This document shows, piece after piece, positions 32,830 through 43,565 of a DNA stretch of 64,000 nucleotides. Made by a program: the position numbers and the translations under genes. Each line of letters begins with the position of its first letter. The stretch's first letter is position 1. Origin of the DNA: Coniochaeta sp. PMI_546 (taxonomy: Eukaryota > Ascomycota > Sordariomycetes > Coniochaetales > Coniochaetaceae); the NCBI GenBank assembly GCA_021432605.1, contig MU271143.1:3667277-3731276 (forward strand). The letters are read 5' to 3'. The notes under the pieces are model-generated. The model had not been told where the DNA came from, ran no database searches, and saw only the letters and a list, made by a program, of their open reading frames with translations.

Positions 32830-34125
32830 GCTTGCGAACTGGTAGTTGTAAAATAGTTCCAGCGTAGGATGCGGCCTCAGGGGATGTTTGATGCGATAGG
32901 TATGAATCTTGTTGAGGTGTTCAGGGAGGGGTATAGTGGTATCGTTGTTGCTTGGATGGTATCTCAAGGTAAGTTGTCTGAATGTACATATGGCTGTACT
33001 GTGCCGTGGAGAGATCAAGAGGTTCCTTCTCAGCCACACTACAGGAAATCTACCTTTTATGTCCTCTTAACTCTTGCCTGATAGCTTACATTCTGCTCAG
33101 GAACATTAGCTGAACGTCATCAGAAGCTTCAAGCTTGGAGGTTACGTCACAAAGACCACCCTTTCCGGTCTCCCAGAACTCTCATCACAGCAATGTGCTC
33201 CGCGAGTCCCATTGTTTGCTCTTTCGCATCGTTAGGTGCGGAGAATGCCTGGCGGGATGACTTCATGACTGTCCAGCCGCCGTTCATGTGTTACGCAGTA
33301 TGCCTGCGATATCTTCGGCTTACAGGTTTTTGGAGCAGCCACAGGGACGTCGGAGTGGATGATCCTCCCATCATCCCTGCGCATCTTCGCGGCATGCAGG
33401 GACCTTGTTATTGGGCGAAGCCCTCCCCGGATGCCTACCTTTGTCGCCTTGAATGCAGAGAGGCTTTAATAAACAGGTTCTGGAAAGTTATCTCGGCACG
33501 CTTGGGCGTCAAGTTTCAACGGGGTGCGTGGCTTGAGCAGCCAAGTCCGGGGTCCCATCTATCATGTGGCGAAGTTTGGACCGCATCTGCTGGGTAACCC
33601 CAGTACGAGTGGCTGCGAGAGAGTGGATCGTGCGCTGAGGTGTGGCACTCCCTCATCGTGGCTTGACGTATTGATCTCCTCCTCCTCGTGCTTGTAGGGG
33701 AGCTGTCCGCTGCTGTCCTACTCGCGCATGCTCGGCTTTACGTCACTTATGGCCCTCTTGTCTCGTTAAACTCTCCGACAGCCAAGGCTTGAATCAGGTT
33801 TCATAGGCCAAGCTTACAGCACGATCCCGGCCAGCCTCTCGCCCTCTCGTCTTACACGACGTGATCGAGATGCGATTCTCCATTCCTATTGATCGAGCTG
33901 CTGCGAAGTCTAATAACTTACATACGCCATTGAACTCTGACGGCATCAAACGGTGGGTTACCGTAACGGATCTCACAGCAAGGATGCCTTAGCAAAAGCA
34001 GGAACACCAATCCGACATACAGAACACCCATCCTAGTCAACTCCCTCAATGTGCAGCCACAACACCATTACAGAACTCCAAACTCCCGGGAAGCTGCCCT
34101 CCCCGACGGATCACCAGAAGCACAC
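32830..34125. other. Intergenic region between the two DUF3659 genes
   Basis: About 1.3 kb holding the presumed promoter of the large LEA-like gene and the 3' region of its paralogue. No other gene, RNA or repeat was recognised. Confidence 0.55.
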
Positions 34126-35226
34126 CTATGAAAACTGCACCGTCGGCCGGACCTGAGTCCCATTAAACACAGTCGGGATCCTTATAGTCAACTGGATCCC
34201 CTCCGTCGTTGATTTGACATCGAGAAAGATATCCGACGGGCTCTCGCCCGGCTTCTCCTTCCTCCACGCCGCCGCATTCTCGCGTCTCTCCTCCTCTGTC
34301 CTGCGCGGCTTCCTCTTGCTGCAATTGCACTCAGGTTCGTGCTCCTCCCCCCCCTCATCCCGCGGCGGAGTGGGCGCCTGCTTGGCCGCTTCCTCGCCAG
34401 CGTCCGCTTCCGCCCTCTTCTCCGCCTCCTGCGCAGCGACCGCCTGCCGCACCGCCCTGTCCGCCGCCGCCTGCAGGGCAGCCGCCTTTACCCGCTCCTG
34501 CTCCTCGCGCTCCTTCCTGTGCGCCGGGTTATTGTTGTCGTGGAACTTGCCCACCACGTTCCCGTTCGTGTCCAGAATGTTTCCCACGGGATCAACCATG
34601 AGACTCGCGTTCGCCCGCCCCATCATCTCGGCCAGGCTCCTCATGCCGGCCATGCCGGCTCCCAGCGGAGATGCGGATGGACTGATGCTACCGGCATTGC
34701 TCCCCTTGCGCTCAATCTCGAGGTCTGCGACCCAGCCGAGCAGTTCGCCGTCGTCGCCCAGGATGTCGCCCTTATTGTTGGACACCTTGCGGCCGACGAT
34801 GGAGGGGAGGTCGCCTGCTGCGCGGGCGAGGACCTGCCCCGTTGTCTCATCTACTATGTCGCCTGCCTCATCGACTGTCCTGCCGACGAGGAAAGAACCG
34901 ACGAACTTGGGCAGCGGTGGACGGCTTGGTGGGAGTCCGAATGGGTGAGAGACAGGCGATATAGGTGAGATGGAACCTATTTTGGGTATGGGCGCCACGT
35001 ATGCTGGTTCACCTGGCTTGGTCACCTTGCGCGCTTCAGGTTCTGGCTTAGGTTCCGACTCCTGCTTGGAAGCTTCATCTTCGCCGCCGCTTCCTTCGTG
35101 TTCAACTTCCACCAGATCATCTTCTGAGAGACTCGGGTTCTGGTGAGCTGTATGCTTCGGATCCGAGTCCGGAGATGTCATGGCTTGTTGCGGTATGATG
35201 TCAACTTGTTTGCGGTAATTTCTCAT
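34126..35226 (-). CDS. Smaller DUF3659-type protein, paralogue of the neighbour
   Basis: A single exon of 366 aa from the ATG at 35226; the ATG at 35181 (MTSPDSDPKH, better context, 351 aa) is a serious alternative start. The frame extends further upstream only to a TTG. It has an acidic N-terminus, then two DUF3659-like units (about 109-170: GRTVDEAGDIVDETTGQVLA and GRKVSNNKGDILGDDGELLG) and a partial unit (about 210-235: DPVGNILDTNGNVVGKF). A charged Ala/Glu/Arg helix follows, then a Cys pair (ECNCSKRKPRR) and a C-terminal Ile/Val-rich end. It has the same orientation and repeat family as the large gene at 28711, which suggests an old tandem duplication. Function unknown. Confidence 0.8.
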   Translation of the reverse strand: MRNYRKQVDIIPQQAMTSPDSDPKHTAHQNPSLSEDDLVEVEHEGSGGEDEASKQESEPKPEPEARKVTKPGEPAYVAPIPKIGSISPISPVSHPFGLPPSRPPLPKFVGSFLVGRTVDEAGDIVDETTGQVLARAAGDLPSIVGRKVSNNKGDILGDDGELLGWVADLEIERKGSNAGSISPSASPLGAGMAGMRSLAEMMGRANASLMVDPVGNILDTNGNVVGKFHDNNNPAHRKEREEQERVKAAALQAAADRAVRQAVAAQEAEKRAEADAGEEAAKQAPTPPRDEGGEEHEPECNCSKRKPRRTEEERRENAAAWRKEKPGESPSDIFLDVKSTTEGIQLTIRIPTVFNGTQVRPTVQFS

Positions 35227-37961
35227 GTGAGTTGAGGATTCGTATCCGGCTGGAAACAAAGTGCTTCTGCGCTTGAGTCCTTGCGGAAGGTCTGTATGCA
35301 GAAGCGAGGTGCGCGTAAACGGAGTGGGCCCGCCGACACGATCTCAACGGCGATGAGCAATCTACACGTGTAGTAGTGCCGAGGGCTCTGCACTATAGTA
35401 CCGGGAGATTGGAAATGCTGGAGCCTCTACACGTACAGGCAAGTGGTAGCGATGTGAAGACGATACACAGTAGTAAGGCTACGTCACTCAACGTAAGCTA
35501 ACAAGGGGTTATTGTGTGGTTCTCTGGCTTGGGAGGAAGCTGCTTCGTTTTCTTGTCGTGGGCCTCGCGGCACAGGTACCTTATGCCGAGCTGAGAAACG
35601 TACAATATCCGGCCGCTCCAGATTGCTGATGAGCGAGAATTTTGAATGGGGGAACGGACTTGTTGATGGTCAAGCTGTCGAAGGAGGAGACTAAACGTGT
35701 TACGGTGGAAGTCCCCACCACCCATCACAGAACGTTTGTGAGGTTGCATCCAGTTCATTACATCACAAGATGCCTGGACCCTGAACGTGGATCACTAACC
35801 CGAGCCTGTATGGCTTCGTTTCAGCTCCCCACCCACCTATCGTTTCGATCGAAAACCTGCCTGACCTGCATGCGCTACTATGTGGCTAGCTAGTGCCAAG
35901 GAACTTGAATCTGCGCTGGGTGTGGCGCTAACCAGCGTTTTGTGGCGTAGCGACGGCGTTATTTCGACCGCACCTGTTCGTTACACTCCAACGGTTGAGT
36001 CTCAGACAGGTCACGGCCCTGAACGGCCCCTGGAGGGTCACTCGAACCCTGGTCCTCTAGACATCGGCGCTCGAGAGAAGTCTGGATGTGATGGTTTTCG
36101 TCGCAGCGGTGAAGATGAAGATGGGCATGTGCAGACAGCCAAGGCAGTCTAGACAGGGATGGTCTGAGAAGAACACGCTCGGCTAATGCGAGTCAAGCTT
36201 CGGAGTATTAAACCGGTTTGCCTTCAAGCTGAAGGCTTGTGACATGGCACGAGGTTGTCATTGATTCACTTGACAGGAAGTGCAAAAGTTAAAAGATGCA
36301 CTGAGTGGAAAGGAAGAAACGACACAGTATGGAGAAAAGGTGCCACATCGGCAGCGAAGAGGGCATTGCAATAGGTCTTTGTAAACCTACTAGCGCCTGT
36401 GTTGCACCGATTCGCCGCGTCTTCTACAGTAAGAGCTGCCCAGATACACGGTCAAAGCGACCCGGACCCGGAGTACGGGTAGCTGCAGCGCTGACAGCGA
36501 AATTGTGTGACCTGAACGGTGACTTGAACGGCGCACAGCCGAACATTTGGTCTTGCTCAGCAATATCTGAGGGCTCTAGTTTATGATGAAGCCAGAACTC
36601 GCGTGGAAGGTAACTAGAACATTTTAAGAGCGGTAGCTAGTATGCGAAAGTTGGATTAGAACTGCTGAAGATGTCACTACACTAGGGCGCCATGGCCGCG
36701 GATAGCGCAGCAGATACGACACGGACAGTGCCCTGCATAAGGTAGCGGTAACGTACTGTGCTTAGGATCTCAAACGGTGCGGCACGTACATAGCTGGTGA
36801 TCTTAGGTCGTCGTACTACGCTGGAAGGTAGTGGAGTACATGTGGCGGAGTTGCGCAAGAATAAGCATTTCTAGCATCACACTGTGTCGAGATTCAGTTC
36901 TGTCAAGTCGAGTCTCGGTGCGATCGAGATGCGATCGAGTCGCTTTGGAGAAATTGACGCGCCTGCCTACTACGGTAATATTGTCGTCACCAGCCACATC
37001 TTGAAATCCCCGCACTTGACGTCAGCGAGTGGATGAAACACCGGGACGGCAAGGGCTGACCTTGCAGGCCTTGCAAAGGCGGGAACGGAGGTCCGTCCCC
37101 ATAAACCGGCAGCTTGGCAGGCTTGTTAGGTAAAAGTCGAGGGTTCTCATTGGCTGGTGAAGAACAAGTTCTTTGATTGCTTCCTTGGTTATGGCGAGGC
37201 GGGTAGTCTCCACCAATAGTCAAGGCCTCTCATCCCGTGGCGATCATATCTGCCCCATTTTATTGACCGGGGCGGGCATTGTAAGTGGTGAGATTACAGA
37301 ACGGTCAAGCAGGTTTCACTGGAGATTCAGTACATGGAATAGTGGACGGGGTCGCGGAGTTACGGCAACTTGGGTTGTGAGCTGGCGATAGTTGAGGCAC
37401 GAAGAACCGTCCCAAAGAATGCAGTTTGTCTTGCCAGAAAAGTATAGTTGATAGTCAGGTAGGTAAGGTATAAGGAAATACAACAAATAATCCAGTTTAC
37501 CTCTCCCTTTGCGCCACATTAATCCCATAATCATACAACATGAAGCAATGAGCAACCAAGAATAATCCCAACATGTCCCAAACTTCCAAAAATCTTCCTG
37601 AGGACAACGGAGACGCCGACACAACCAAAGCTCCGGTTCCAGAAACACCAGTTGGTGAGAAAGAGGCACCAAGGGCCAGTTATCCAAATAATAACTTGTG
37701 AAACTAGTTGCTTCAGTTCCTAAGCAATTAGCCCCTTGAACACTGACAAGAAATGATATTGCTTTCCCCAAGAACTCTTGATGCAGCCCCCTCCTCCCTG
37801 TCGGACAAGCCAACTGGCGGGATCTGGACCCGGAAGCCTTTTCCGCGATCGTCGATCCGCAAAGAAGCGCACGCTCGAGACCAACTCTTCTCAAGTTTCT
37901 CTACATCGACCTTTTAGCCATTGAGTAAGAAACACGACTTTGGACTAAGAATGGTCCCGAA
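35227..37961. other. Mostly gene-free stretch
   Basis: About 2.7 kb. Apart from the small candidate at 37573-37917, only short frames occur. The left part is the promoter of the DUF3659 paralogue. No transposon or RNA gene was recognised. Confidence 0.5.
37573..37917 (+). CDS. Possible two-exon small protein (weak candidate)
   Basis: ATG at 37573 opens MSQTSKNLPEDNGDADTTKA and reaches a GTGAGA donor at 37655. A CTGAC branch and CAG acceptor (37784-37786) join in phase to a GC-rich exon 37787-37917, giving 70 aa with the segment TGGIWTRKPFPRSS. The overlapping minus-strand frame (37316-37894) has no family features. Another frame of the second exon also looks protein-like, so the model is uncertain. 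No homology is recognised. Confidence 0.3.
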
Positions 37962-38477
37962 CTAGAGGCTGAATAGAAAACCCAAGTCGGCATGATATTA
38001 TGTTACATGAAGCCAGCCGCCGGGAAGATGGGAAGGGGGAGAAGAAGAAAAGGGAAAGAGGTCAAGACGTGAAAAGTAGAAAAGGTATACGTACAAGAGA
38101 GCAAGTTCAAGGTCACCGTGGATCTTTGCCTTCAGCGTGATCTCGATGTCCAGGTTGAGGTCAAGACGCAGCCGCAGCGTGTCGCTCTTGCCCTTGTCGC
38201 CGCCGCCCTGGTTTTGGACGGCATTGCCAGCGACGCCGCCGAGGGCACCTGTTACGCCGTCCACCAGTCCGCCGGCGGTGTTCTGGACGCTGTCGAGGGC
38301 GAGGTTGTCGAGCGGGCCGCTGCCGCCCTTCTGTTGCCTCTGTGGTCGCTGGCCCCGTCTCCGAGGTGCTGGTGGCTGGTAGGTCTCCTCGGCTGACTCT
38401 TCACCTTCGGACTCGTATGTCTGCGCTTGCTTGGGGGCGCGTTTCGGCTTGTCTTCTGAGCTGCTGCGGGATGCCAT
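37962..38477 (-). CDS. Small disordered protein with conserved alternating tail (paralogue A)
   Basis: Exons 38095-38477 and 37962-37968, separated by a 126-nt intron, give 129 aa. The ATG at 38477 (MASRSSSEDKPKR) is the first in the frame; upstream only a GTG extends it. The protein is charged and disordered at first, then Gly/Asn/Val-rich (VDGVTGALGGVAGNAV). It ends in GGGDKGK and a tail of alternating hydrophobic and polar residues (TLRLRLDLNLDIEITLKAKI, then HGDLELALFL). The same tail, cut by an intron at the same codon, ends the protein at 40669-42005. The final acceptor, and so the last two or three residues, is uncertain. Function unknown. Confidence 0.7.
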
Positions 38478-39092
38478 TGCTGCGGTCTGTTTCTTTGGCG
38501 TAGGCCTTGGTGTTGTTGGAGGTGTTTGTTCCAGGGTGGGTGGTAGACGGTTGGTAGACTGACGCACGAAGGGTCTTTAAAACAGATCTAAGGAGATGTG
38601 TTCTAGGTGGCTTTTGGATTGTCGAGAGAAGATCTGATTCCAAGGGTCCAGCGCGTGGGCATCAGCTATAAAAGTCGGGCACTGTCAAGGGTGAGTCGGG
38701 ACCTGAAGCTGGTCAAAACAGGATTCACCATTATGAAGTCATCGGCGCCGTCACAAGTACACCGTAACCTGTCTTGGATATCGCGATCTCTAATCCGCCT
38801 CCGTCATCCTCAATATCAGCCCTGATGCCAGGCTAAGTGTACAATAGGCCCCAAGAGCGGAAGACAGGGGAGGGGGGTCCTGACTCAGGATGCGACAGGG
38901 GTGTGGAGCTATCCTGCCGTCTTTCGTACCCTCCTTGACAGCTCGCCCATGGGTTCCGGCCACGCAAGCCACACACTCATTTCACATTACTCCTTGAACG
39001 CCATTCGCCCAAATCCCCGTAAACCAAAACGCCCCATTCCCTCATTATCTCCACGCGACAATGCTCTTGTCCCCGAGTCACGTCGGGTTCCA
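38478..39092. other. Intergenic (promoter of the gene at 37962-38477)
   Basis: About 615 bp. A TATAAAAG at 38667-38674 is on the plus strand, opposite to both neighbouring genes, and has no obvious target. No gene is seen. Confidence 0.45.
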
Positions 39093-39936
39093 TCACTGTC
39101 CATTGGCTCCCTTCACGTAACGGCTGTCCATGCCCAACATCATCCTGCGACGGAGCTTGACGGGGAGCCATTCAACGTTTGGCTTCCTTTGCTTGCCGCG
39201 TTTCGTGTCCTTTCCCTCACCCCCCTCCTGCTCACCTTGACTGTCTTCTTCCTCGTCTTCGGTGTCGTCCCCGTTCTGGATTCTTCCATCTCGATCGTAG
39301 AAGATGCACCATTTCTTGTTTTCCTGCTCAACAGCCACAAACTTGCTGTCGTCTCCTTCGAGCGTCAGCCACTGCTCATCGCTGCTCCATCCCCAAGGCC
39401 CAATGACGTGCCCAATGGTGTCCTGCCTGCTTCCGTGGCGCACCATGTGGCTGTCCTTGTCGACATAGATCCAGTTGAGTGCTGGAGGATTGTCCGAGAC
39501 GAAGCTCACCATGCCCAAGTGGCCAGCCTCTGAAGGGTACTGGAAGTACCAGCCCTGGAACCTGTGACCGGGCACCGGCTCATCTGGATGGTCAATCCAC
39601 AACTGTGTTCAGCGTCAGCCACATCTTCATCTCGTCCTGTCGCCCTGTGATGTCATTCATGTCATTCGGGAAGTGTGGCTGCTGGGGTAACCAACCACCA
39701 GCCCCCCCTGCTGACGGTGGGGAACTCTAGACTCATGATGGACTCACCCTGCCGTCTTTTAGGACACAGTAACACTCCTCAAAACGCTCGCCGTCAAGTG
39801 AGATGGTGGCCGTCAGGTTGAACTTCGCCTTTTCCTTGGCCGCTGCGTTCGCTTTCTTCTGAGCACTGAGTCCCTCGCACACGCCCACTGTCGTTGGGAT
39901 GCCGGCGATAACCAGTAAGCCGACAACTGATACCAT
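39093..39936 (-). CDS. Conserved fungal protein of unknown function with short N-terminal anchor
   Basis: Exons 39748-39936 and 39093-39602 (145-nt intron, phase 0) give 232 aa. It begins with a short hydrophobic segment (MVSVVGLLVIAGIPTTVGV), then CEGLSAQKKANAAAKEKAKF and a compact Trp/Asp-rich domain (LWIDHPDEPVPGHRFQGWYF; SFVSDNPPALNWIYVDKDSH; GHVIGPWGWSSDEQWLTLEG), with an acidic Glu/Asp linker and a basic end. I know this pattern as a widespread hypothetical protein of filamentous ascomycetes without a known role. The N-terminal anchor suggests membrane association. It is divergent from the gene at 40669, with 732 bp between starts. Confidence 0.8.
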
Positions 39937-40668
39937 GGCTGTTGCTCGCTATTGCTGTCCTCTGTTGCGTTCTGCTTGATAATTCGAGAATCAAACGGTA
40001 AGAATGTCGAAACTTGTTGTGTCGGGTTTCTTTGCTGTAATTCTTCTCTGCTTTGGGGGTAGGGTGATTGACATCGTGGTTCTGCAGGCTGGCCCTTCAA
40101 GCTATATGGGAACCCGCCCCGTTTTCCTCCGTTTCGACCGCCATCTCATCACAACAGAAAGTGTGCCACCTCCCCTGTCTTTCTAAGATACACACCCCTC
40201 TCTCCAACGATGTCATCGTCGTGGCGGCACCCTGGTGTATGGCCGGGTGGTCCTTGTTACAAAGTTTATGCCTTCATCTTCAAGACTTGGCATCATCTAC
40301 TGTACACAGTACACGTGTAGTATCCTCTTCTTGTGTGTCGGATCGACGTCATTCCTTCCCTTCCATGCTCGAACTTCAGCCGGTACTTCGTGTCCGAAAA
40401 CCTGATGCCGGTCCCGCCCCCCGACGGATCGAGTGACGCCAACGTCAAGGAAGCGCGAAACCATGTTTTGGTCAAGTTATGATGCATAGGGGTCCAAGGA
40501 CCCCTAGCCGATCGCAGCCGCTGATGATGTCGCAAGCCTCATAAAACTGCTTTGGTCCTTTAGTCCCAAGTCCTTGCTACCATCCACATACCATCTAAGC
40601 ATTTTTCGTACCGTACGCAAGCATCAAAACATCTTCAACCACTCTCAAGCTTGAGCAAACAATCAGTC
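39937..40668. promoter_or_regulatory. Divergent intergenic region
   Basis: 732 bp between two divergent starts, presumably holding both promoters. No distinctive box was assigned with confidence. Confidence 0.4.
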
Positions 40669-42005
40669 ATGGACCCAGTAAGTTGTCACTAGGTACACCT
40701 CGACAAAAGATTGCGTCGTCTAACACGACCTGTAGTCAACAAAGCCTGCTGAGCCAAAGGCTCAAGACGAGAAGAAACCGGAGCAGAGCACTCCGGCTGC
40801 ATCTCCAGCCAAAAAGCCAGAGGCAAAGCCGGCAGAGAAGAAGGCCGACGCTAAGCCGGCAGAGAAGAAGCCAGAAGCCAAGCCAGCAGAGAAGAAGCCA
40901 GAGGCCAAGCCGGCGGAGAAGAAAGCGGAGCCCAAGCCTGCGGAGAAGAAACCGGAGCCCAAGCCTGCGGAGAAGAAACCGGAGGCTAAGCCCGCCGAGA
41001 AGAAGCCGGACCCGAAGCCAGCAGAGAAGAAGCCTGAGCCCAATGTAGAGTCCAAGCCAACGGAGAAGGCGGCCGACCCAAAGCCGGCAGAGAAGAAACA
41101 AGAGCCCAAGCAGAAGAAGCCCGAGCCAAAGCCAGTAGAGGAGAAGCCGGAGCAGAAGCCCACCGAAGACGCTCCCAGCTCCCCAGCCCAACAAAAGAAG
41201 CCCGAAGAGAAGCCGACCGAGAAACACGAGGTTGCTCAATCAAAGGCCGAAGAGTCCAAGGCTAAGGCAGAGGAGTCCAAGGCAAAGGCTGAAGAGGCCA
41301 AAGCCAAGGCTCCCGAACCGCCAGCGCAGGACGACGAGCATGACTATGACGACCAAGACGGCGAGCAGTACGATGAGACAGACGAGGATGCCGCCAACCG
41401 CGACGTCCTGAACGACGACTACGAGGACGACGAAGACCAACAATACTCTGACGAAGAGGAAGAGCCTGAGCCCGAACCAGCACCCCGCCGATCCAGGAAG
41501 AAGGCAGCACCAGTCGCCGAAGAGGAAGAAGGCTCTACGCCATCCTCGTCCCAACCACCAACTCCAGGCAACGAGGACAACGAACCGCAGCCGCGGTGGA
41601 TGAAGGACCAGAAGTCAAAAGAGTCCAACCGCGCCGTCGGCCGGCCTACCAGGGACAAGCGCACCCGCCGCGAGCGCGATCTCGAGAACTACCGCCGCGA
41701 GCAGCAGATGCAGATGATGCAGCAGCAGCAGATGCAGCAACCCGCCCCGCAGCAGGGCGGCGGCGACAAGGGCAAGAACCCGCTTAAGCTGAGGTTGGAC
41801 CTGAACCTCGAGATCGAGATCGAGCTCAAGGCGCACATCCATGGCGATTTGACGCTTGCTTTGCTGTATGTGACACCCACCCCTGAGTCCCCCCCCCTCC
41901 TTCCCCTTTTCCTTATTCGACTGTGGCTCATGGTTCCTAGAAATTGATTCTTTGGATCGGCGCGCGCTAACGTTGATACCCTTTTGAGACAGTGACGGGA
42001 TGTAA
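40669..42005 (+). CDS. LEA-like KPAEKK-repeat protein with conserved alternating tail (paralogue B)
   Basis: Three exons (40669-40677, 40736-41865, 41993-42005) give 383 aa. Exon 1 encodes only Met-Asp-Pro, so the long second exon has no early ATG of its own and is easily missed. Eight tandem nine-residue units of the type KPAEKKPEA (and a ninth nearby) fill about residues 30-105. Charged repeats (KAEESKAKAEE) and an acidic Asp/Glu domain follow, then a basic Arg-rich region and a Gln/Met run. The tail is GGGDKGK (344-350) and LKLRLDLNLEIEIELKAHIH plus GDLTLALLDGM (353-383). The last intron interrupts the second Leu codon of LALL. The body is expected to be disordered; LEA-like protection or assembly through the tail is speculation. 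Confidence 0.78.
40820..41042 (+). repeat. 27-bp coding tandem repeat (KPAEKK)
   Basis: Eight consecutive 27-bp units encode (E/D)(A/P)KPAEKK(P/A). The units differ mainly at third positions, so the array is maintained at the protein level. Confidence 0.85.
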
Positions 42006-43565
42006 ATCTGTATTTGCTTCTCGATATGCCTTAGTGTTTGACATGGCGTCGGAGTTCTTGCGTCGATATCTCTCGTTGTTTATTTGGTTATACCGAATTC
42101 ATGACGCGTCTTCCTATCATTGCTCGACTTCTTATATTCCGTATCTCCTTTGTTGTTGCTGAAACGATGGATATGACGACGGGAAAATAGGGGTGCTTCT
42201 CGAAAGTCTGTACAACAAATATGTAATATAGCTGAAGCAACTGTCTTTCTCTTGACTTACCTCTTATGTCTTCATGTGCTTGCGATCCTCTATCTCATCG
42301 TCCTCGTCAATTCTCCCGTGCCACAATCCCGGTCTTCAGAGCCTATATCGGTGCGCCGATCTATGCTCTGGGTTTCGGCTGTCTCTCTCCGTCACATCTG
42401 CGCCAGTACATCGCCGTCTTACCCAGAGTGCAGCCTATCCATCTGGAGTAGGGGGTTGATAGCTTGTCCAAACTAGTGCCTGTGCTCTTATACGATAGAT
42501 GACGTCCGAATCACAGGTCTTTCACGACCGCTTTAGAGTGACGCATGTCAAGTGCAATGAACACGTCATAATTTATCGGCGTGGCTGTCAAGGGTCGTCC
42601 CTCGTCCTCGTATGTTCGTCTGTCAACCTGATTGTGTAGTCGTCAAGGGTTTGAATGCTCTTCTTCCGGTCGATAGGTCATTGAGTCTCCTTGTCGTGCT
42701 ACACTCTGGTCCTGTGGTCGTCGTCTCTGGTCGTTGTATCAAGGTGCCACGCTAACATGCATAATCCTACTAGAGGTATAAAACTCTAATATCGTGGCGT
42801 GTTTATAAGAAAAAAAGGTTCATCCCATCCGATATCCCGATAACGATCCTCCCGCCGTCTCATCGAAAAAGCTTGGTTTTCGCCGCAAGAGCGATGTAAC
42901 AGCCCGCGCCACGAACACGGCCACAACCAAACTTCATTTTTAAGCTTGCTCAAAAAGCGCACATGCCCGGTCGTCAAGATAAAGTTTTTAGAGTGCTTGT
43001 TTTTGGCGCAACTTGCGCGTCATCCAAGCAAACACCGTGGCCGGGGTCTTTACCTCCCTGTACGACGGACAGTTGCATATCGGCTATGCGTACGGGGCCA
43101 ACTGATCTGTTTTCCCGTCCCCATTGATCAGATTGTGACATGTATCTTTAGTCTGTGCTTTCTTGGCAGGGCCAGAGTGATAGAGGATTCAAAGAAATAT
43201 CTCTGCTGTCATTTTTTTCATGTTGGTTCAACCTGTGTGACGTCGCAGGGTGGTCAACACAGCCGAACCTTCGGACATGTGGGTCTGTTGGATCCGGATC
43301 CGTATGTCGATGGCATGCCGGTCAAGATGACCGAGATCAGACATTCACGAACAAATACCTATTTCACCAGTTCTATTTAGCCCGAGGCTTGAGGAAGTTG
43401 TTGCAGCACGCAACTTATATTTAATACAATCCCGCAATCCCCATGATACCGCATACATAGCCCCAAGAAAGTCAACGCCAACGCCATGCAACGCCGGCTT
43501 TTCGGGCTACCAAGTGTAAAACAAAAGAAACTCCCGTTCACCATTCTATCCCCAACGGAGCAGCC
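42006..43565. other. Convergent intergenic region
   Basis: About 1.56 kb between convergent genes. Short frames only; no RNA gene, repeat or transposon end was recognised. Confidence 0.55.

Noticed and set aside
37316-37894. 192-codon minus-strand frame
   Set aside because: No family features, odd composition rich in Cys/Trp/Leu, and no clean promoter or splice context.
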